Below are positions 53,828-62,196 of a stretch of 64,000 nucleotides of DNA, in pieces. The notes below the pieces were generated by a model. That model was given only the letters and a program-made list of their open reading frames with translations, had not been told where the DNA came from and ran no database searches. Positions within the stretch are counted from its first letter, which is position 1. Each line of letters opens with the position of its first letter. Source of the stretch: Tenacibaculum sp. Bg11-29 (lineage in GTDB: Bacteria > Bacteroidota > Bacteroidia > Flavobacteriales > Flavobacteriaceae); NCBI RefSeq assembly GCF_002836595.1, contig NZ_PJBB01000003.1:4472371-4536370 (forward strand), in the 5' to 3' direction. The translations under genes and the position numbers were made by a program.

Positions 53828-53990
53828 TGCTGGTAACTTGTTTATATAAGCACCTTTAGTACTTATATACAAACCAAATGGAGGTATATGCGTACTAAAG
53901 GTGCTTAAAATTACATCTTTTTTTACTTACCACAATTATGTCAATGAACTTTTTTGCTTTTTAGTAGTGCTAATAACTACTGTTTTACAA
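53828..53990 (-). promoter_or_regulatory. head of array A7
   Basis: Core GGTAAC (G|TT at 53837), perfect 15-bp stem AAGCACCTTTAGTAC / GTACTAAAGGTGCTT (53848 / 53892), TTACTTACCACA at 53923-53934, then AGTAGTGCTAATAACTACTG. Confidence 0.75.
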
Positions 53991-54303
53991 ATACATTTTT
54001 ATAAGCTATATTTGTAACATACATATATATTGCTAATATGTAAAATCAAAATAGTACTCAAAAAAAGTGTACTCTTTTTTGTACTCGTTTTTGTACTCGT
54101 GGTTTTCTCTTTATTTATAGTACTTGTATTACTCTTATTACTTATTGAGTACAAAGAGTACAAAAATTATATATAATAGAGTAGATAATAAAAGTAAGAA
54201 TAGGGTAAGTAGCATTAAAGAAGCTATTTTTCACAAACGTCCCAACCACGTCCCTACACCAAACGCAAATACCTAAAAAACAACAAGTTATGAGTAGTGA
54301 AAT
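53991..54303. other. right end region of the element with GTACTC repeats
   Basis: No convincing gene. GTACTC occurs at about 54054, 54069, 54083 and 54095, with GAGTAC twice at about 54148-54162. Repeats of this kind inside an att end are typical of integrase or excisionase arm sites. Confidence 0.5.
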
Positions 54304-54324
54304 AATCCAGCCGAGGTCACAATT
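54304..54324 (+). repeat. attR: second copy of the 21-bp tRNA-Arg end
   Basis: Identical to 23813-23833. It marks the right boundary of the integrated element. Confidence 0.93.
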
Positions 54325-54326
54325 AA

Positions 54327-54360
54327 AAACCACATATTAATTTATGTGGTTTTTTTTCAT
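54327..54360 (+). terminator. displaced terminator of tRNA-Arg
   Basis: AACCACATA / TATGTGGTT stem followed by eight T directly after attR; before integration it followed the tRNA gene. Confidence 0.8.
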
Positions 54361-54394
54361 TATAAAAATCTCCTTTTTATAGCGAAAAAAACAA

Positions 54395-54520
54395 ATCACA
54401 CGTCCTACAAACTACCCAAAGAATATAAGAGGTAAGTTTCACATACAAAATAAACCTACACGAGTAACAAAAGAGTTTAATTACAAGCTTTACAAATACT
54501 CTATTTTAATAAATAAGTAA
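54395..54520 (+). pseudogene. relic of an integrase gene N-terminus
   Basis: The reading RPTNYPKNIRGKFHIQNKPT aligns with DPQNYPTKMSGKLTHKIIIK of the intact integrase, and the DNA keeps ACAAACTACCCAA. It lies directly after attR, where the intact gene lies after attL, so another element probably once occupied this tRNA site. Frame soon ends at a stop. Confidence 0.55.
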
Positions 54521-54645
54521 AACCCCTTACAGGCTATACGAAAGAAAATCTTACCTACTTTGTCTAAAAAGTATAATTATTTTCACCATTAACTATATAT
54601 ATTTGCTGTAATAGATTTAAAAGACACGATTCGAGGAAGTAAATT

Positions 54646-55142
54646 ATGAAAAAAAACTGCTCAAAATAATAGATTCTTGCTATTTTATTTTCAAAAGAAT
54701 CATTCCTCTCAAAACATATAGATATGCAGTTTGTGGCGGAAGCAATTTAGTTTTAGATACTACTTTATATTTTATCTGTTTTCATTTCATTTTCGATAAA
54801 GAAAATTTAGATTTATTTATTCTCGTTTTGAGTCCACACATTGCTTCTTTGTTTTTTGTATTTCCTGTAACTTTTTTTATCGGATTCTTATTAAACAGGT
54901 TTATAGTATTTCCTGAATCAAAATCATCAATGAAAACGCAGTTTTTAAGATATTTAACTACTGGAATAATAGCCTTGTTAATTAGCTACCTTTCAATGAA
55001 GTTGCTTGTCGATATATTCCTTTTTTATCCAACACCATCTCAACTTTTAACAATTATCACAACTGTCTTATTTAGTTATATAATGCAAAACAAATTTAGC
55101 TTTAAGATTGAATCACAAACGAATAAAATAATTATCAAATGA
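54646..55142 (+). pseudogene. GtrA-family membrane protein with A8-tract frameshift
   Basis: From about 54660 the frame encodes a full GtrA protein (RYAVCGGSNLVLDTTLYFIC, FFIGFLLNRFIVFPESKSSM, LRYLTTGIIALLISYLSMKL, YIMQNKFSFK). The expected start ATG AAA... at 54646 is out of frame because of an eight-A run right after it; one A more or two fewer would restore MKK-LLKIIDSCYF. A TTG at 54828 is a poor alternative inside the protein. Mutation, phase variation or a sequencing error. Confidence 0.65.
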
Positions 55143-55149
55143 CAGGAAA

Positions 55150-55262
55150 ACGTATTACAACACTCTATAAAAAGCATAGAGCACTTGCGCTAAACCGAAA
55201 ACTCTCTGTACATCAATAAAGTCCGCTAAATATAAAATTTAGCATTTATAAAAGAAAAAAAT
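55150..55262 (+). repeat. attC-like relic outside the element
   Basis: ACAACACTCTATAAAAAGCA, then TAAAGTCCGCTAAAT / ATTTAGCA, the apical hairpin form found (in the opposite orientation) in the island's attC-like sites. It precedes the 170-aa gene and suggests a cassette inserted elsewhere in the chromosome. Confidence 0.5.
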
Positions 55263-55267
55263 ATACA

Positions 55268-55780
55268 ATGAAAAAAATCAAAAAAATGGAATTTAAAAAA
55301 ATAATTATTTTTACTTTTTTCAACATAATCATACTTAATACTTTCTGTCAAGAAATTGATAATAAACAAGAGCAAGGCTTTGTAAAAAATTATAACTTAC
55401 TAAAATCAATACAAGGAAATTGGAAATTAGTACACCTTTTTGTTGATGGTATAGAAATAGATTGTGAACACTTTGAGAAATATCTTTCAAAAAATTTAAG
55501 TAGTAATAAAAATAATCAAGAAGAAATAACTGAAAAATTCAATAATTTTTGTAAAATTAATGATGACAAAATTATGGAAGTATCACACAATTCCATTTTT
55601 GATAAAAACTTAAATAAAATGACTTTTTTCAAATTAGATAATAATTTGAAAGAAAATATAATTGTTATTAATAAAAAACAGAATAAAGTTGAATTTAAAA
55701 TTATAAGAATAAACGATAACTATTTCAAATTATTACACACAGATAAAATGTGGTTGAAGTTCAAAAAAATCAGTGATTAA
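55268..55780 (+). CDS. secreted lipocalin-like hypothetical protein
   Basis: 170 aa from MKKIKKMEFKK (or MEFKKIII at 55286). Signal segment IIIFTFFNIIILNTFCQ; then LLKSIQGNWKLVHLFVDGIE, which has the GxW pattern of lipocalin-like domains, and a beta-rich rest ending TDKMWLKFKKIS. Function unknown. Confidence 0.6.
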   Translation: MKKIKKMEFKKIIIFTFFNIIILNTFCQEIDNKQEQGFVKNYNLLKSIQGNWKLVHLFVDGIEIDCEHFEKYLSKNLSSNKNNQEEITEKFNNFCKINDDKIMEVSHNSIFDKNLNKMTFFKLDNNLKENIIVINKKQNKVEFKIIRINDNYFKLLHTDKMWLKFKKISD

Positions 55781-56161
55781 TAATATAATTTTACTGTCTA
55801 TTCTAGTATTACTGAAATCAAATGACTATTTTATTGAAAGTAGCAAACGAAGTTTCAAAAAGTATTAACTTGCTAAAAATAGGTTTCGACTGCCCTCTAC
55901 CAAATACTTTAAAGGTATTTCAATTAAAACATAAGTAACTATTTACTTATCTCTAAAAAATTAAATATAAGACAAATCTATTTTCATATTAATATACATC
56001 CATTTTCTAGGGATACTATTAATAATTTTATCATAATCAATTTCTCAGTCTAGCAAATTCATTTGCCCCTGTAAAACATGTGGACTTGACATTGACTCTT
56101 TTTATTTCCTATTGCAAAAAACGTAACTTATTTTTCAATTCCCTTTATTGATAGTTTACCA
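55781..56161. other. intergenic region with inverted-repeat arm
   Basis: No gene seen. 55861-55950 is about 78 percent similar to the reverse complement of 60041-60130 (shared GGTATTTCAATTAAAA.ATAA and GTAACTATTTACT). The two arms enclose the ankyrin and cupin genes. They may be remnants of a duplicated gene 3' region. Confidence 0.5.
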
Positions 56162-56503
56162 TTAATTTAATACCAATTGTATAAAATTAATTGACCTTAA
56201 TGTATTTTTTTCATCATCAGTTCCTATAAATAAACCTGGTGTTTTAATTTTTCCTGTTAACTCCTCTCCCGCAAATACATTTAATGTATTAGGGTCTATT
56301 TTAAATGAAATATTCACATTTCCTAAAGGGTTCCCTAAATTTTCTCTTAAAGATGCAACTACTTTCAAATTATTAACAATACCACTAAAAAACACACTAC
56401 AATCCTCATATATTACAAATAAGTTAATTATTTGGTTTTGTTTGTTTTCAAGTAAAAGGGTATTTCCTCTTTTTTGAAAATTTGATTTTTTTATTATATC
56501 CAC
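56162..56503 (-). CDS. 113-aa hypothetical protein
   Basis: MDIIKKSNFQKRGNTLLLEN, then beta strands (NLKVVASLRENLGNPLGNVN, SFKIDPNTLNVFAGEELTGK). Soluble and single domain. No signal peptide and no family recognised; the start is uncertain. Confidence 0.45.
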   Translation of the reverse strand: MDIIKKSNFQKRGNTLLLENKQNQIINLFVIYEDCSVFFSGIVNNLKVVASLRENLGNPLGNVNISFKIDPNTLNVFAGEELTGKIKTPGLFIGTDDEKNTLRSINFIQLVLN

Positions 56504-56792
56504 TAGCTACAATGATCATTAGCAATACTACAAATGGTATAAAATATTTTTCATAATAAGATATTTAATATTTCTTCTAATACATAGCCAGTCCAATATT
56601 TAATATGTCTATGAAATGTAAAAAATTATATTAACAAACAGTAGCTTACTCATAATAGTGCCTTTATCTCAAACTATACAAACCACTAAGAATAATATAG
56701 ATTCAAAGTAGAATTCAAAAATTTTACATTTACCCCCTCCTCTTAAATTTATTCACTATTTTTAATTCGATAAAAAATCATTCTAAGTAAAA

Positions 56793-58979
56793 ATGGAAAA
56801 CACAAATAAGTACTGGGTATTATATGCAGATAACACCGTTAAAGATTTACTTACTCTAAGCAATATTCCTGAACACATTATACTGAATGATTGGATATCA
56901 GGTAAACAAATAGCTATAACAAAAGATAAAAATATCCAAATCACTAGAAAATGTACCAATGGTGATCATTGGGGAGACATACCTCTTAGTAAATTCCCTT
57001 TCTTTCACAAAGATTTTATTAACTATTTAAATGAATTTGGAATCGATAATATACAGTGTCAACGTGTAGATTTGATTGAAGAGAATAATGAAATTATAGA
57101 CTATGATCATTACATGCTTAATATTTTAGGTCCACTACAGCGCATAAAAGAATATAATATAAAAAATCCTCCAATAGCAGGTCCAGAGCGATTTAAAATT
57201 GATACCTATAAAACCAATAACCTACATATATTTAGAATAGCCGAAAACCCAAAACTCATTATTATAAGCGATAAGCTAAATTCATTTCTAATAGAAAAGA
57301 AACTCGCTTGCGTTAAAACAGTTCCGACTCAAGAGTATTTAAAATCAGACAATTTATCTCTTGAAGAACTAAGTAAAACAAAAGAACTAATTTCTTTTGT
57401 CGAAAAATTAAAATACGGAAAAGAACCTTTTAATCAGAAAATTGTCGAAAATATTTTATCAGAAGGAGCTGATGTAAATTATTACAATCCTAAAGACTGG
57501 ACATCTAAACCAGCCATTGTATTAGCTCAAAACATATCAAACGATACAAATAGGAGAAACATGATGACTCTTCTATTTAATTGGGGTGTAGATGTAAACA
57601 GAAAGTTTCAATATGGTTATTTAATTGAAGAAGCTGCTTTAGGTGGAGATATTGAAGATCTAAATTTTTTAATTACTAATGGTGCGGTAAATGGTTATGA
57701 AGATGCACTTTGTAACGCAATAGAAAAAGATCATATAAATATCGTTAAATTGTTAGTAGAAAAAGGTACCAATATAAATACCCCTCCTGCATTAAAAAGT
57801 TGTTCAGAAGCATATCGCTGTAAGTACAAAAAAGAAAGTAACAATCCCATACCAGGACTTTCGACAGCAGAATACTTAATATCTAAAGGAGCTGACGTAA
57901 ATAATTCCGAACCTTTTTATTCAGGCATTCAAAACAATTTTAAAGAGCTCGTTGAATTATTTTTAAAAAAAGGGTCAACTCTTTTAAAAACCGAAAAAGA
58001 GGTGTTTTCACAAGCACAATCAGCCGAAATGATCCACTTACTTGCTAAATTAGGCTTTGACCCTATTGAATTAAACGGCTCTGAACAATCAACATATTTA
58101 ATGGATTCTATTCTTTGGGGAAACAAACAATTATTTGAAGCCTTTTTAAAATACAAAATAGATTTATACGCTACCGATACAGAAGGTAAAACGGCTTTTC
58201 ATTATGGTCTTAGAAGTGAACAAAAAAAAATCATTGAATATCTACTCACTATATATGATCTAGAAAAAGTTCATAAAATAAAGAGTGTATTAGGCATCGC
58301 TGAAAACCCTGAAATTCAAGAATTATTAAAAGAAAAACTAGGTACAGAATACACCAGTAAACAAAATGGAATTGATACTTACTTCACCAATTTTGACAAT
58401 CCAACTTTTAAGCAACTAAAAGAATTACAAGCTATAACTAAATCAAAAATATCTGTTGAAAATTCCGAATTACTAATGCATCTTTCTGAAATTGACAACA
58501 TTTCATCAAAACAACTCTCAGATACACTGTATACTGAAATGGAAAAAAACATCGCTAATTGGGCTCTTTCATTCATGTTTGATAATCTTACTGCACCACA
58601 AGTAATTGTTTTAGAATATCAAGGAAATATCACAGATCCTTTTGACGGAGAAGCTACGTTTTATGGATATGAGAAATACTCAAAATCTAATGACGGAGAC
58701 AAAACATATAACTTAACCCAACCTGTAAATACTCTGGAAGAAAAAACGCTGAGCCTCAACTACTATTTTGATGGCATAGACAATTTAACGAACAAATTTC
58801 CTAACCAAAGTAAGGAAATACAAAACTATTATAGAAACCATGCTTTCATGCAACTTCATGCTATTTTTAATAAACTTGAAGAAGCTAAAAAATTTAGTAT
58901 ACTTAAAAACACAACCTCTCTACTAATTTTTGGTAGAGCACATGATGAAGATCCTATTCTTATTTATAAAGTAGGTTAA
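56793..58979 (+). CDS. Imm11-like / ankyrin repeat protein
   Basis: 728 aa, cytoplasmic. Residues 1-190 resemble the Imm11/DUF1629 immunity fold (YWVLYADNTVKDLL, then HIFRIAENPKLIIISDKLNS). Residues about 215-500 are ankyrin repeats (LSEGADVNYYNPKDW, LITNGAVNGYEDALCNAIEK, VKLLVEKGTNINTP, LISKGADVNNSEP). Residues 540-728 form an unknown domain with VIVLEYQGNITDPFDGEATF. An immunity or toxin-binding role is inferred; no toxin gene is adjacent. Confidence 0.7.
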   Translation: MENTNKYWVLYADNTVKDLLTLSNIPEHIILNDWISGKQIAITKDKNIQITRKCTNGDHWGDIPLSKFPFFHKDFINYLNEFGIDNIQCQRVDLIEENNEIIDYDHYMLNILGPLQRIKEYNIKNPPIAGPERFKIDTYKTNNLHIFRIAENPKLIIISDKLNSFLIEKKLACVKTVPTQEYLKSDNLSLEELSKTKELISFVEKLKYGKEPFNQKIVENILSEGADVNYYNPKDWTSKPAIVLAQNISNDTNRRNMMTLLFNWGVDVNRKFQYGYLIEEAALGGDIEDLNFLITNGAVNGYEDALCNAIEKDHINIVKLLVEKGTNINTPPALKSCSEAYRCKYKKESNNPIPGLSTAEYLISKGADVNNSEPFYSGIQNNFKELVELFLKKGSTLLKTEKEVFSQAQSAEMIHLLAKLGFDPIELNGSEQSTYLMDSILWGNKQLFEAFLKYKIDLYATDTEGKTAFHYGLRSEQKKIIEYLLTIYDLEKVHKIKSVLGIAENPEIQELLKEKLGTEYTSKQNGIDTYFTNFDNPTFKQLKELQAITKSKISVENSELLMHLSEIDNISSKQLSDTLYTEMEKNIANWALSFMFDNLTAPQVIVLEYQGNITDPFDGEATFYGYEKYSKSNDGDKTYNLTQPVNTLEEKTLSLNYYFDGIDNLTNKFPNQSKEIQNYYRNHAFMQLHAIFNKLEEAKKFSILKNTTSLLIFGRAHDEDPILIYKVG

Positions 58980-59030
58980 ATTTATTTAAAACAAAAACAA
59001 TAAAATAATACAAAAACACTAAATACAATT

Positions 59031-59576
59031 ATGCAAATCGTCCTCCGAAATTTAAAAATATTAATACTAATAACCTTAAGTATATTTAGTTATGGTTGCA
59101 AAGAAAATTCACAAAAAAACAACGAAACCTCAAAAAACTTATTACATGTAAAATCTGATGAAGGTAAAAAATGGAATGTTTTGGGTGTAAAAATTGTTGG
59201 GAAAATTTTAAGTACGCAAACAAACAATAAGTACTCCGTAATTATTTCTGAAACACCTCCAAATCAAGGCCCACCACTTCATGTTCATAAACATGAAGAT
59301 GAACTTTTTTATATTTTAAAAGGTAATTATGTATTTCATTTTGGTAATAAAAAAATTAAAGCCAAACAAGGTGATTTTATTAAATTACCTAGAGGTATAC
59401 CACATCGTTTTGTAAATACCGACAGTATTGTAGGTCTTACAATGAATACAATTACTCCTGGTGGTTTTGAAAACTTTTTCAGTGAAATATCAAAAGAATC
59501 TGAAGCAAATAGACTTACTAAGCACAAAATTGATTCCATTGCTAATAAATATGGAGTCTCATTTGTAAAAAAATAA
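59031..59576 (+). CDS. cupin-domain lipoprotein
   Basis: 181 aa. Lipobox IFSYGC (Cys about residue 23). The cupin motifs are GPPLHVHKHEDELFYILKGN and GDFIKLPRGIPHRF, with the His-x-His...Glu and His metal ligands intact. Single-domain cupin attached to a membrane; substrate unknown. 51 bases after the ankyrin gene. Confidence 0.85.
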   Translation: MQIVLRNLKILILITLSIFSYGCKENSQKNNETSKNLLHVKSDEGKKWNVLGVKIVGKILSTQTNNKYSVIISETPPNQGPPLHVHKHEDELFYILKGNYVFHFGNKKIKAKQGDFIKLPRGIPHRFVNTDSIVGLTMNTITPGGFENFFSEISKESEANRLTKHKIDSIANKYGVSFVKK

Positions 59577-59725
59577 TTATTAACACAAGTCTTCTTACAA
59601 GATATTCATTAACTCTAAACTATAGAAATCAATTAGTTTTTAATTCCAAAAAGAATACAATAGCAAAAAAATTACGTTAACTAAAAATCAGCCTGTTAAT
59701 TTATACTTTAGGACTTAAAGTAAAA

Positions 59726-60052
59726 ATGAAAATAGTATTTTTTATATGTTGTTTTTTTAATGGCATATTCAATTTTTTCTCAAAAAAAAAGGAACTCCAA
59801 TCACTATTAAAACGAACTACTCTATTTCTTCAAAAATTTTGAATCAAAATAAAGAAATACAGGTGTACTTACCAAATAGCTATACTTCAGCTTATTAACA
59901 AAACCGTTTCGGGCAGTTTTATTTAAAACATAAAGATTATAACAATGCGATTAAACACTTTAAAATTGGTCTTATAAAGCATCCAAAATACCGACCTTGA
60001 AACAAAAATGAAACAAGGGTTAAGCAAAATAAATAAAGAGATTAGTAAATAG
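59726..60052 (+). pseudogene. remnant of a secreted esterase with TPR tail
   Basis: Three frames in turn encode a signal (MKIVFFICCFF, MAYSIFSQKK), an esterase N-terminus (TNYSISSKILNQNKEIQVYL PNSY) and a C-terminal TPR (LKHKDYNNAIKHFKIGLIKH, then KQGLSKINKEISK before TAG at 60050). The catalytic centre is gone: a large internal deletion plus frameshifts. Confidence 0.65.
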
Positions 60053-60130
60053 TTACTTATATTTTAATTGAAATACCTAGGAAATGTTTGGTTAGACGCA
60101 ATCAAAACCTATTTTAACAAGCTAATAGTT
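60041..60130. repeat. right arm of the 90-bp inverted repeat
   Basis: Partner of 55861-55950. It starts within the last codons of the esterase relic, so the left arm may be the end of a second lost copy of such a gene in the opposite orientation. Confidence 0.5.
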
Positions 60131-60186
60131 CTCGATTCGAACAGGTAATAAAAAAACACATTAACCTTCTTAATAATTAAACAAAA

Positions 60187-60221
60187 AAAAGACTCAAAAT
60201 AAAAAATATCTTGAGTCTTTT
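60187..60221 (-). terminator. terminator of the OmpA/PorP operon
   Basis: AAAAGACTCAA / TTGAGTCTTTT stem followed by T8 on the reverse strand, 19 bases after the OmpA gene stop. Confidence 0.88.
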
Positions 60222-60239
60222 CATTTGAAAAACTACTAT

Positions 60240-62177
60240 CTAATTACTTGCTTTTATATTAACAGTATCGTTTACAATATAAAAATAAGAACGTCTATTT
60301 TTTTGATGTTCTTCTTCTGAACATTTACTAGCATCATCACAATTATTTAAGAGTTGACTCTCTCCAAAACCTAAAGCACTTTCTATCCTATCTGATGAAA
60401 TACCTCTAGAAATAATATAATCTCTCGTTGATATTGCTCTATTAGTTGATAAACGTTTATTATAATCTTTGGTTCCTCTACTATCTGTATGTGACTCTAT
60501 TTTAATAATCATATTAGAGTTACTCTTCATTACAGATACAACATGCTCTAATTCATACTCAGCATCTTCTCTAATACTAGATAAGTTGAAATTGAAATAA
60601 ATAGGGTTTATTATTATTTGATCTGCGACTATTAAAGATTCTAAATTCAAATCCTCAGTTACAGCCTTTTTATTTACATCAAGTGTCTGTGTATCCTTTT
60701 TCTTATTCCTATAATTCTCTTTTGAAGCTATTACAATAAAATTTTTCTCACAATCCATTTTTTCAAACAAATACGTACCTGATCTTCCTGTTTTTTGCTC
60801 AGAAATAGGCTCTCCTTCTTCATTCATTAATTGCACAATAGCATTCTTAATCGGTTCACCTGTATTAGAATCTGTTATAACACCTTTAATATCTTCTTTA
60901 CAGTTGTAAATATTAAAACTATAAATATCATCATCTCCTACACCACCCTTTCTATTAGATGAAAAGAATCCGTATTCATGGTTATTATCTATAACAAAAG
61001 CAAAATCATCAAAAGCTCCGTTTACAGGACTTCCTAAATTTACAGGATCTGAATAATTTCCATTTTTAAGCTTAGATTCAAATATATCTAAAGCTCCTAA
61101 TCCTAAATGACCATCTGAAGCAAAATACAATACATTGTCATTACCTACAAAAGGAAACATTTCTCTTCCTTCTGTATTAATTTTTTCTCCAAGATTCTCT
61201 GGTCTACTAAACGTGTCATTATCTAAAATAGCTACTTTATAAATATCCGTTCCACCAAAACCATTTGGCATATCAGATACAAAATATAAACTTTTTTCAT
61301 CTGTACTTAAAGCTGGGTGACCACAAGAAAAGGCATTACTATTAAAAGATAACTCTTTAACATTTCCCCAAAAATCTCCTATCCTATCCGCACTATAAAC
61401 TTTAAGATGCGCTACTTCATTTTCATCTCCTTTTAGCTTCTTTCCATCAAAATTATCTCTTGTAAAATAAGCTTTCTTTCCATTTTTAGCAATTACAATA
61501 TTAGATTCATGATATTTTGAACTTAAATCACTTACAATTGTTGACTCCTCAACATCTAATATCTTTTTAGTCTTAATGTTTTTTTGTTGTGCTTTGTATA
61601 TGTTTAGATATGGCTGCTTATTCCATTTATATAATTTGTTATCTTTTTTTGTTTTAGGGTTTGTTGAAGCAAAATACAAGTTATTATCATAAATAAATCC
61701 ACCAAAATCTGAATAAGATGTGTTACTAGATAAATTATGAATATTAATATATGTTTTTTCTCTACTTGAATATTCTGAAAAATAATTTTTATTTTTCTCT
61801 AAAGCTTTTGCCCTACTGTCACTACCGTTTTTACCACTCAATTTTAATAACCATTTGTCTGATTCAATAATCTTACCGTTAGTTTTTAAAACTTGTGCAT
61901 ATCTAAACAAATGTTTTGGAGAAGCAATTCCTTCATATAAGTTCATTAATTTTTCATAATTCCCTGCTGCTTTTACAAATTCAAAATTAAAATAATGAGC
62001 ATCGGCTAATCTACTTAAAACCAAATAAGAGTCATCCCCTTTTTTATGAATTGACTGATAAAGTTCTGCTGCTTTTTTATAAGCAAATTCTTTGAAATAT
62101 CTATCTGCAGCATATTTTCGTTGCCCAAAACTAATAGTGGTTATTAGCAAGAGTAGTATGTATATGTTTTTTCTCAT
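60240..62177 (-). CDS. OmpA-family protein with TPR, PD40 repeats and CarboxypepD domain
   Basis: 645 aa. Signal peptide MRKNIYILLLLITTISFGQ. TPR-like helices (AAELYQSIHKKGDDSYLVLS), PD40-type beta-propeller repeats (SLYFVSDMPNGFGGTDIYK, VLYFASDGHLGLGALDIFE, YGFFSSNRKGGVGDDDIYSF), a carboxypeptidase-like domain (DIKGVITDSNTGEPIKNAIV) and a C-terminal OmpA peptidoglycan-binding domain (IKIESHTDSRGTKDYNKRLS). These proteins accompany PorP/SprF proteins and T9SS adhesins and anchor the complex to peptidoglycan. Confidence 0.92.
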   Translation of the reverse strand: MRKNIYILLLLITTISFGQRKYAADRYFKEFAYKKAAELYQSIHKKGDDSYLVLSRLADAHYFNFEFVKAAGNYEKLMNLYEGIASPKHLFRYAQVLKTNGKIIESDKWLLKLSGKNGSDSRAKALEKNKNYFSEYSSREKTYINIHNLSSNTSYSDFGGFIYDNNLYFASTNPKTKKDNKLYKWNKQPYLNIYKAQQKNIKTKKILDVEESTIVSDLSSKYHESNIVIAKNGKKAYFTRDNFDGKKLKGDENEVAHLKVYSADRIGDFWGNVKELSFNSNAFSCGHPALSTDEKSLYFVSDMPNGFGGTDIYKVAILDNDTFSRPENLGEKINTEGREMFPFVGNDNVLYFASDGHLGLGALDIFESKLKNGNYSDPVNLGSPVNGAFDDFAFVIDNNHEYGFFSSNRKGGVGDDDIYSFNIYNCKEDIKGVITDSNTGEPIKNAIVQLMNEEGEPISEQKTGRSGTYLFEKMDCEKNFIVIASKENYRNKKKDTQTLDVNKKAVTEDLNLESLIVADQIIINPIYFNFNLSSIREDAEYELEHVVSVMKSNSNMIIKIESHTDSRGTKDYNKRLSTNRAISTRDYIISRGISSDRIESALGFGESQLLNNCDDASKCSEEEHQKNRRSYFYIVNDTVNIKASN

Positions 62178-62196
62178 CTTTATTCTTGTTTTTTCG

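Larger units (their letters stand above)
50265..53990 (-). mobile_element. cassette array A7 (four cassettes)
   Basis: Genes at 50576, 51467, 52575 and 53234, all leftward. Cassette-end pairs: TTGGCAAC/GTTGCCAA, TTATCTTC/GAAGATAA, TTGTGTGTA/TACACACAA and TTACCAGC/GCAGGTAA (one mismatch). Tail at 50265-50327, head at 53828-53990. Tail-to-head organisation repeats that of A6. Confidence 0.75.
23813..54324. mobile_element. 30.5-kb integrative element in tRNA-Arg (satellite/IME-like)
   Basis: Bounded by perfect 21-bp direct repeats, one inside tRNA-Arg. A tyrosine integrase gene lies just inside the left end. The backbone also has a TGTTGCAACA repeat cluster, small genes, a primase-helicase, a CI-like repressor with divergent operators and an orphan response regulator. 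No capsid, terminase, relaxase or type IV secretion genes are seen, so it may be a phage satellite or a mobilizable element. About half its length is leftward gene cassettes in modules with conserved heads and tails. Confidence 0.88.

Noticed and set aside
25386..53990. Modules as IS200/IS605-type elements
   Set aside because: Terminal hairpins suggested it, but the tail hairpin is a terminator and every cassette has its own attC-like pairing, which IS200/IS605 elements do not have; no TnpA gene is present.
54142..54333. Reverse-strand 63-aa frame ending at attR
   Set aside because: Runs through attR and the GTACTC repeats; it exists only because of the integration joint.
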